From an uncultured Candidatus Puniceispirillum sp. (GTDB lineage Bacteria > Pseudomonadota > Alphaproteobacteria > Puniceispirillales > Puniceispirillaceae), in NCBI GenBank assembly GCA_905182545.1, contig CAJJBY010000001.1, positions 1 through 64,000 of the forward strand: a stretch of 64,000 bases of DNA, given 5' to 3'. Of this stretch, positions 57,650-64,000 are shown one piece after another. Position 1 is the stretch's first letter. Every line of letters starts with the position of its first letter. The notes beneath the pieces were generated by a model. That model was not told the origin of the DNA and did no database searches. It saw only the letters and a program-made list of their open reading frames with translations. The translations under genes and the position numbers were made by a program.

Positions 57650-58630
57650 ATGAAGAAAACAACGAAAAATATTGTATCAGCTGGCGTTGCGGCAGTTATG
57701 ATGGGGGGCGCAAACCTTGCGCATGCTGCCGATAGCGTTAATGTTGCGTTTTTCCTAGAATGGGCAACACCAAATCAGATTTCCAAGGTCGAAAAAGCTT
57801 ACGACGATGCGATGGGGGTCAAGGTCAATTGGACTGATTTCAAAACGGGCACTGCAATGACAGAGGCTATGCTAGCCGGTGACATCGACATTGCCTATTC
57901 TCAGGGCCTTTCACCGTTTGTTACAGCCGTTCAACAGGGCCACCCGCTTAAAATGGTTGGTGTTGCAATGGAATACCCTGCGAATAACTGTTACATCAAG
58001 AATGGATTGGGTATCGACGCGTCGAATGCATCTGAGCTTGAAGGCAAGACCGTAGCGGTGCCTCTTAATACAATGGCTGATTTTGCTTTTAGAAGCTATA
58101 TGAAGCACTTCAAAGTCGACGTTTCAACCCTAAGTATTGTTGATATGGAGCCGGCAGATGGTGCAAAATCCCTCGCTGATGGCAATGTGGATATGGCATG
58201 TATTTTTGGTGGTAATTCAAGTAAGGCAGCAGCAGAAGTTGGCGCAGCGATAATGACTGACGCCCAAAAGGTTGATGCTGGCATCGGATCTTTTGATGTG
58301 ATTTCTGTCACTGAAGCTTTCGCTACAAAAAATCCTGACCTTTTGCGTACGTTTATGGAGGTCACTGCTGAAGCAAACTCTGCTTGGACTGGCAGTGCTG
58401 CCCAACTCGCAACAGTAGCTAAAGATGCGGGGATGAGCCCAACTGACACAAAAGACCAAATGGATACATTTATCTTTCTCTCACCAGACGAGCAAAAAGC
58501 GAAGTATTTTGGTAGGAACGGTGTCGCTGTGTCAGCTGCAGAGTCGCTTGGTTTAATGTTCAAGAAACCTGGCGCATGGAATGTTGATCAGAAGATTAGC
58601 AAAGTCGTCACAGGCGAATATCTTAATTAA
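57650..58630 (+). CDS. tauA: Taurine/sulfonate-type ABC transporter substrate-binding protein
   Basis: A periplasmic binding protein of 326 residues with a signal peptide (VSAGVAAVMMGGANLAHA, cut before ADS). Mature family blocks are VAFFLEWATPNQISKVEKAYD, IAYSQGLSPFVTAVQQGHPL and DLLRTFMEVTAEANSAW. The ATG at 57650 is chosen because AAGGGAG lies seven bases upstream and the signal peptide begins there. The family binds taurine, and close relatives bind other sulfonates or amino acids. A hairpin terminator follows, then the ATPase and a long permease. The class III aminotransferase on the opposite strand nearby would fit taurine or beta-alanine use. Confidence 0.83.
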   Translation: MKKTTKNIVSAGVAAVMMGGANLAHAADSVNVAFFLEWATPNQISKVEKAYDDAMGVKVNWTDFKTGTAMTEAMLAGDIDIAYSQGLSPFVTAVQQGHPLKMVGVAMEYPANNCYIKNGLGIDASNASELEGKTVAVPLNTMADFAFRSYMKHFKVDVSTLSIVDMEPADGAKSLADGNVDMACIFGGNSSKAAAEVGAAIMTDAQKVDAGIGSFDVISVTEAFATKNPDLLRTFMEVTAEANSAWTGSAAQLATVAKDAGMSPTDTKDQMDTFIFLSPDEQKAKYFGRNGVAVSAAESLGLMFKKPGAWNVDQKISKVVTGEYLN

Positions 58631-58650
58631 AAAAAATTTTGAAAACAGGA

Positions 58651-58680
58651 AAAACAAGGCTTTTGCGAGCCTTGTTTTTC
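58651..58680 (+). terminator. Intrinsic terminator/attenuator between tauA and tauB
   Basis: AAAACAAGGCT and AGCCTTGTTTT form an 11-base stem around a TTTGCG loop, followed by a T run. It lies between the binding-protein and ATPase genes, where partial termination would make the binding protein more abundant than the membrane complex. Confidence 0.8.
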
Positions 58681-58703
58681 TTCCTTGATAAAGGGGGTCA
58701 CGC

Positions 58704-59502
58704 TTGGCTGATCTCAAATGCACAGATTTATGCATGACCTTTTCGAACCAGCAAACTGGTGCCAAGGTCGAAGCATTAAAAGACATTAATTTCACTTTAA
58801 AAAAGGGTGAGCTGCTAAGTGTTCTTGGCCCGTCTGGCTGTGGCAAGACGACATTGCTGAACATGGTTGCCGGTTTCATCACCCCAACCAGTGGCCAGAT
58901 TGCCGTTGGCGACCGAGTGATTGACGGTCCGGGTGCCGATCGCGGTATGGTGTTCCAGCAGGGCGCGCTTTTTGAATGGCTGACTGTTGCCAAAAATGTT
59001 GATTTTGGACTTCGGATGCAAGGGGTTAGCGAAGCCGAGTCGCGTGACCAGGTGGAAAAATGGCTGGCAACTGTTGGCTTGCAGGGGATTTGCCGACACG
59101 CCAACATATCAATTATCAGGTGGTATGCAGCAACGTGTGGCATTGGCGCGCTGTTTGGTGAATGATCCAGATGTGATTTTGATGGATGAACCGCTTGGCG
59201 CGCTCGATGCGCTGACACGCGAAAAGATGCAATCACTGATTCTGGAATTATGGAAAAAAACCGGCAAGACCATCATCATCATTACTCATTCAGTTGAAGA
59301 GGCTTTATTGCTTGGCGAGCGTTTGTTTGTGATGGCGCCGCGTCCGGGCCGAATTCACAAGGAATATCAGCTTCCTTTTGCGGAATGGGGGCTGAAACGC
59401 TCATTGCGCGATATTAAATTAGAGCCTGAATTTTCCACAGTTCGTGAAGAAATTCTAACGATGATCTGGAATATGGAAGAGGAGATCATGGGTGGTGCTT
59501 GA
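58704..59502 (+). CDS. tauB: Taurine-type ABC transporter ATP-binding protein (one frameshift)
   Basis: A nitrate/sulfonate/taurine-branch ABC ATPase of about 265 residues. The first frame gives Walker A GPSGCGKTTLL and the Q-loop MVFQQGALFEWLTVAKNVDFGL. The second, from about 59085, gives FADTPTYQLSGGMQQRVALARC, Walker B ILMDEPLGALDALTRE and the switch histidine IITHSVEEAL. The break is at a GGGG run (59084-59087), so a single-base error is likely. The start is TTG at 58704 after an AAAGGGGG site. It overlaps the permease gene by 11 bases. Confidence 0.85.
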
Positions 59503-61423
59503 TTGGCTTTCAGATAATCGCGCCTTGGTCGCGGCAGTCATCATCCTTTGTCTGGTTGGCAGTTTTTTTGTCTCGATCTTTTATGGGTTAAAGCAAACTC
59601 GGCTTCGCGAAAAAGATCAGGTTTTTGGTGATCCAGAACGAACCGTTGGTGGCTGGTTCTGGGCAGTATGCGGTGTGTCAACATTGCTTCTTGTCTGGTT
59701 CTATTTTTCATGGGGTTCGGCGCGGGCATTTTTCCCGCAAGCGGCCAATGAATTATGTCAGGTTGCCAAACTTCATGAAGCGGCATCGCCGGTCACCTCG
59801 TCCCTGGCAATCGAGTCACGCTATTCCAAATCGAAAACCTTGCTAGTGCGCAATTCACGCCAGCTTGATGAATTGCAGGCACGGCTTCCGGTTAACGTCT
59901 TTTCGACAGCCGACGCGGCGCGTGTGACCCTAGTCATGCAAAATACCCAGCAATTGATCAGCATGATGGCAACGCCAGATTTTGTTGATCAGAGAACGAT
60001 TGTCGAAATTCAAGCCATCAAGGCTGGCTATGCTGGGATTACCAATGAATTGGCCAATCCGAAACTGGGTTGGACAGCCTCAACTGACGCCTTGGCGCAG
60101 CCATCATGGGGCATTACCGAGCCAGAAATCCCGTTGCTTCCGATTTCGGCAAAAGGTGCGATGTATGATGCGCTTGCCCGGGATGCCGCTGACTTATCGA
60201 AAGATTATTTGAAAATTCGCAATTTGGCGCCAGCAGCAAAAGCGCTGATTGTCGAAACGAACGCAATGATTGCTGCGTTGAAAAAATCACCATCAATGCG
60301 TGATGGTGATGCGCAAATTGTCAAAGAACGCGCTGATTACATGAAAGCGGTTGATCGTATTTTCAAGCGGATTGACGATGGTAAGATTTTCCCAGCTGTT
60401 GTCATGGCCGAAATGCAGGTTGCTGTTCAGACGATGCTTGATCAAGCTGAACGGGCAAAAGGCAGCCTTGGTATTGTTGAAATGCTGTTTTTCCCGGCTG
60501 GCGATATTGTGAAATCTCGGACCCAATGCACCGAACAAGGGCCGGGTCGCTGGTTACCAAAACCAACCGATGTTGTTGCCACGTTTTTTGCGCTTGCCAA
60601 TCCTGATGTGGAAAATGGCGGCGGCTATAAAGGTACCACCTTATTATGGTGGAAATGGCTTCCAATTTCAGATGTTGTGTCCTTTGTGATTCCAGACGCG
60701 CTGATCGATCTTCTTCCCGGTGATTACGGCCGGTTGAATGATGATGGGCGGTTCGAACTGAATTATAAAGATTGGATGCTGGCGTTGGCGCAAGGCGATG
60801 TTTATCTTGGCGCGGTTCCAATGCTGGATGGCCATATTTGGGACTCGCTTTTCCGCGTTCTGGTGGCGATGTTCTTTGGTGTTTTGCTTGGCGTGCCACT
60901 TGGCATCTACATGGGGGTTTCGCGCTTTTGCAAATCCTTCTTTGACCCGATGATCGAGCTTTACCGTCCAGTGCCACCATTGGCATGGGCACCATTGATC
61001 CTGACTATTTTCGGCATTCAGGATGACGGTAAGATATTCCTTTTGTTCATGGTTGCGTTTGCCATCATGGTGATTTCGGCACGAACCGGCGCATCAGGGG
61101 CGCAATTGTCAAAAATCAGAGCGTCACATTCGCTTGGCGCCAGTGACAGACAGATTTTGCGCTATGTGATTTTACCAAATGCTTTGCCTGAAATCATGAC
61201 CGGTATCCGTATTTCGATTGGTGTTTGCTGGGGTACGCTTGTGGCGGCTGAAATGCTGGCTGGTACAACTGGTGTTGGCTTTATCGAAAATGTCGCGCGT
61301 ACGGTGTCAGACTATGAATTGATCTGGGTCACGATTTTGATCATGGGCAGTTTGGGTCTGATTTTCGATCTGATGATGCGCTGGGTTATTGGACGGCTTA
61401 TTCCATGGCGCGGCAAAGGCTGA
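59492..61423 (+). CDS. tauC: Taurine-type ABC transporter permease with long N-terminal extension
   Basis: A 643-residue permease. Normal TauC proteins have about 270 residues. Here two N-terminal membrane helices (about 10-32 and 55-75) precede a non-membrane region of about 370 residues (75-450), rich in Ala, Lys and Gln with alpha-helical stretches such as ADAARVTLVMQNTQQL and LARDAADLSKDYLKIRN. Only then comes the binding-protein-dependent permease core (about 455-640), with the coupling loop SHSLGASDRQILRYVILPNA near residue 545 and VCWGTLVAAEMLAGTTGVGF. The frame is continuous, so the extension is real. It could be a periplasmic domain that holds substrate or partner. It overlaps tauB by 11 bases. 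Confidence 0.85.
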   Translation: MVLDWLSDNRALVAAVIILCLVGSFFVSIFYGLKQTRLREKDQVFGDPERTVGGWFWAVCGVSTLLLVWFYFSWGSARAFFPQAANELCQVAKLHEAASPVTSSLAIESRYSKSKTLLVRNSRQLDELQARLPVNVFSTADAARVTLVMQNTQQLISMMATPDFVDQRTIVEIQAIKAGYAGITNELANPKLGWTASTDALAQPSWGITEPEIPLLPISAKGAMYDALARDAADLSKDYLKIRNLAPAAKALIVETNAMIAALKKSPSMRDGDAQIVKERADYMKAVDRIFKRIDDGKIFPAVVMAEMQVAVQTMLDQAERAKGSLGIVEMLFFPAGDIVKSRTQCTEQGPGRWLPKPTDVVATFFALANPDVENGGGYKGTTLLWWKWLPISDVVSFVIPDALIDLLPGDYGRLNDDGRFELNYKDWMLALAQGDVYLGAVPMLDGHIWDSLFRVLVAMFFGVLLGVPLGIYMGVSRFCKSFFDPMIELYRPVPPLAWAPLILTIFGIQDDGKIFLLFMVAFAIMVISARTGASGAQLSKIRASHSLGASDRQILRYVILPNALPEIMTGIRISIGVCWGTLVAAEMLAGTTGVGFIENVARTVSDYELIWVTILIMGSLGLIFDLMMRWVIGRLIPWRGKG

Positions 61424-61481
61424 TAACGGCTTTCATCTTTGATGATGATTTGGCGGAGGGGCAAAGGCCAGCTCGTGCCGC

Positions 61482-62609
61482 CTAGGCGGCGGCCCAGACC
61501 TCAGCAAGCCATGCGTTTAGCATTGGCGCACCACCAAGGCCAATGAGCGTACTTCGCACCGTTGCGCCAGCGCCGTCAAGCGCCATGATTTTGCTGCTTA
61601 CCGCCGCTTTTTTGAAAATCACGCCAACCGCTTTGGATCTTTCACGCGCGTAACCCGACAGCGCCGAATCAAGATTAGCATTCGCCATCCAGTGCAAAAG
61701 GCTGGCCGCATCAACAAGGCTTTGCCCAGCGCCTTGTGCTAAATTAGGTGGGACCGGATGGGCGGCATCGCCTGCCAGGACCGTCCGGCCACGTCGCCAG
61801 CAATCATGATAGTGATGCGCGGGAAGAGCTGTTTTGACCCATTTAATATCGGCATGGTCGCAAAGCTGGCCAAGAATGTCATTGCTCCCAAGATAGCGTT
61901 GCTGCCAGCCATCAGCAGCCTTGGCCGCATCAAGCGTCAGCACCATATTAACATCTTTGCCGCCATGCAATGGGTAATGCACAAAATGCGCGCCCTTCCC
62001 AAGCCATAGATTGCAAAAAGGTTGTGAAAAAATACGTGGCAAATCGGCGGTTCTAGCAACGGCGCGCATTGCAACGCGTCCCTTATTGGGGGCGGTATCT
62101 GTGCCGTTATCAATGCCATTGACATAATGGCGGCCAAAACCAGAAACGCCATCGGCGGCGATCAACGCATCGACAACATGCCTGCCGCCGTCATCCGTTA
62201 GCATATGCACCGCCTTGCCCTGATCGGAGCCGCGCTGAACCACATGGGTGATATTGGCGGTGATATGGGTCATGCCCTTTGCTGCGCTGATTTCGGCTTT
62301 TAGAAGGTTGGCAAGATCGGCGCGTGACAGGCTGGCATAAGGTGACGCGCTCAGATCAAGGCTGGCAAGGGTTGCCGCTGACCGCATATCGCGAACCGTA
62401 ATCGCTATTAAATTAGTAGCATGCGCGCGGGCCGTATCGCCAAGCCCAAGTTGGTCAAGGGCTGCCCAGCCATTAGGGGCGATTTGCACCCCGCCGTGAA
62501 GCATTGTTGTTGGCGTCGAGCCAGCAACAAGCAATAGTGGTTTTTGATTGCGAAGAACGGCAAGCGCAGCCGCTAAACCGGCAATGCCGCTGCCGCTTAC
62601 CGCTATCAT
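61482..62609 (-). CDS. FAD-dependent monooxygenase (PHBH/UbiH-like)
   Basis: A protein of about 375 residues of the aromatic-hydroxylase flavoprotein group. The N-terminal dinucleotide fold IAVSGSGIAGLAAALAVL, the middle DG motif (LIAADGVSGFGRHYV) and the GD motif TVLAGDAAHPVPPNLAQGAGQSLVDA are all visible. It would use FAD, NAD(P)H and O2. The ATG at 62609 overlaps the stop of the aminotransferase gene by one base (TGATG), so translation is coupled. A TTG just before is possible. The substrate is unknown; a link to the neighbouring aminotransferase product is inference. Confidence 0.82.
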   Translation of the reverse strand: MIAVSGSGIAGLAAALAVLRNQKPLLLVAGSTPTTMLHGGVQIAPNGWAALDQLGLGDTARAHATNLIAITVRDMRSAATLASLDLSASPYASLSRADLANLLKAEISAAKGMTHITANITHVVQRGSDQGKAVHMLTDDGGRHVVDALIAADGVSGFGRHYVNGIDNGTDTAPNKGRVAMRAVARTADLPRIFSQPFCNLWLGKGAHFVHYPLHGGKDVNMVLTLDAAKAADGWQQRYLGSNDILGQLCDHADIKWVKTALPAHHYHDCWRRGRTVLAGDAAHPVPPNLAQGAGQSLVDAASLLHWMANANLDSALSGYARERSKAVGVIFKKAAVSSKIMALDGAGATVRSTLIGLGGAPMLNAWLAEVWAAA

Positions 62610-63935
62610 CAAATGCTGGCTTCTAGCGTTTCGTCCAAGGTTTTGCGGAATTTATCAACAATCTCGTCAATGTGTTTGCGCTCGGCAACAAAGGCCGGAG
62701 CAACAATCGCATTATCGCCAGTCCATTTCACATGAAGCCCGTTCCAGAACATATCCTTTTGCATCTGCCCACCACGCCGTCCGGGGACGCCGTCAGAATG
62801 AACCTCGATACCAGCCATCAGGCCAATACCGCGGATATCGGCAACAAGTGGATGATCTTGGAAGCGTCCAGATGGCATCAAGAAAATAATCCTCAAGCGC
62901 AGCTGAGCGTTCAAAAAGGCTTTCGCTCTCATAGATTTTCTGCGTAGCAATGCCCGCAGCACAGGCTGCTGGATGCGCTGAATAGGTGTACCCATGGAAA
63001 AACTCAATGGCATTTTCTGGTGCAGCATTGGTGATGGTGTCATAAATTTCATCAGTCACTGCAACGCCGCCCATTGGAATCGAACCATTGGTCAATGCCT
63101 TGGCCATGGTGATGATGTCGGGGCGCACATTGAATTTCTGTGTGGCAAATGGGGTTCCCATACGGCCAAAGCCGGTGATGACCTCATCAAAAACCAGCAA
63201 TAGACCATGCTTGTCACAAATTTCACGGATTTTTTCCAGATAGCCAACTGGCGGAACCAATGTTCCGGTTGATCCTGCAACAGGCTCGATAAAGACCGCA
63301 GCCAGTGTTGAGCCACCGAGGTTTTCGGCGATCCGCTCAAGATCCATTGCAAGTTCGGCGCCGGTTTTCGGCTGGCCTTTGGCAAAGCGCTGATCTTCTT
63401 GCCATGTATGGCGGATAAGCGAGATATTTGGCAAAGTCAGGCCAAAGGTTTCGCGGTTGCGAACCATACCGGCAAGCGACACGCCGCCCATATTCACGCC
63501 GTGATAGGCACGTTCGCGGCTGATCAAACGGTTCCGCTGGGCCTGACCTGCGGCACGCTGATAGGCCAGAATGACCTTGATCGCGGTCTCGATTGATTCG
63601 GATCCTGAATTAGTGAAAAACACATGGTTGAACTGATCGGGAAGAAGCCGGCAAACCCTCTCGGCAAGTTCAAATGACCCTGGATGCCCAAGCTGGAAAT
63701 GCGGTGTATAGTCATTGGCCAGCATTTGCTTATAAACGGCTTCGGCAATTTCACGGCGGCCATGGCCAAGCGGTGTGCAGAACAAAGCGGATGATCCATC
63801 GATGATTTCGCCGCCCTTGTAATCCCACATATACATGCCTTCAGATTTAACAACGATACGCGGGTCTTTTTTGAAGTCGCGATTTGCTGAAAATGGCATC
63901 CAATGTGCTTCAAGTGAATTGACGTCATACGACAT
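62609..63935 (-). CDS. Class III aminotransferase, omega-amino acid/taurine--pyruvate type (one frameshift)
   Basis: A PLP-dependent aminotransferase of about 440 residues. The first frame (from 63935) gives HWMPFSANRDFK, FFTNSGSESIETAIKVILAYQ, YHGVNMGGVSLAG, LLVFDEVITGFGRMGTPFA and the PLP lysine in ITMAKALTNGSIPMGG. The C-terminal part continues one frame over from about 62875 with GRFQDHPLVADIRGIGLMAG and HVKWTGDNAIVAPAF, ending at 62609. AAGGAG precedes the ATG. Family members transfer the amino group of beta-alanine, taurine or other omega-amino acids to pyruvate. The taurine-type transporter opposite favours taurine or a relative. The sulfoacetaldehyde acetyltransferase gene is not in the window. 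Confidence 0.85.
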
Positions 63936-64000
63936 TTGACTGCTCCTTCTAAAAGCTGCGTCCGCCGCGATAGCGGCATTAACGGCAATCGGCCTAAAAA

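Noticed and set aside
60402-60995. Minus-strand open frame opposite the long permease gene
   Set aside because: It is rich in Arg, Gln and His, as expected of an antisense shadow, and lacks any motif.

Overview
The window reads as chromosomal DNA of a marine-type alphaproteobacterium. The evidence is a propionyl-CoA carboxylase pair, a complete Pho regulon, a taurine-type ABC transporter beside a class III aminotransferase, many CoA-ester enzymes, and moderate GC with Shine-Dalgarno starts. A SAR116-like (Puniceispirillum-like) origin would fit, but this is inference from gene content. I found no rRNA, tRNA, CRISPR array, phage or transposase gene.

Layout. 1-3.8 kb: CoA-ester genes (CaiB/BaiF CoA-transferase, enoyl-CoA hydratase, broken SDR, hot-dog thioesterase). 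4.0-9.2 kb: a cluster with the composition of an itaconate/C5-dicarboxylate pathway (MmgE/PrpD protein, MaoC-type hydratase, CitE-type lyase, CaiB/BaiF CoA-transferase, LysR regulator). 9.4-13.3 kb: Fe(II)/2-oxoglutarate dioxygenase, two-subunit class I fumarase/tartrate dehydratase, FAD/NAD(P)-binding protein. 13.4-17.0 kb: biotin-dependent acyl-CoA carboxylase (minus strand). 17.2-19.6 kb: hydroxypyruvate isomerase, glucokinase and a CueR-like regulator.

19.6-37.0 kb is a phosphate block: ppk-ppx-phoR, then pstSCAB-phoU-phoB, with Pho-box-like sites before ppk and pstS. Between phoR and pstS lies a more A+T-rich zinc segment (CobW GTPase, znuA, znuCB, zur) plus a DMT permease, with two Zur-box-like palindromes. 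It looks like an insertion splitting the phosphate block. 37.2-39.6 kb: small proteins, arsenate reductase and an aquaporin-like channel. 39.6-47.2 kb: typA, pyrE, a GMC oxidoreductase remnant and an RND efflux pair. 47.2-57.5 kb: amidase, glutathione-dependent formaldehyde dehydrogenase, creatinase-like M24 hydrolase with an ArgE-like deacylase and permease, glutaryl-CoA dehydrogenase, rpe, glutathionyl-hydroquinone reductase, trhO. 57.6-63.9 kb: tauABC-type transporter with a very long permease, converging on a monooxygenase and a class III aminotransferase.

About a dozen otherwise well conserved genes carry small frameshifts, several beside short homopolymers, while long genes nearby are intact. 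I read most of these as sequence errors rather than gene decay and give the full span of each gene. The GMC remnant, which lacks most of its length, is the clear exception.
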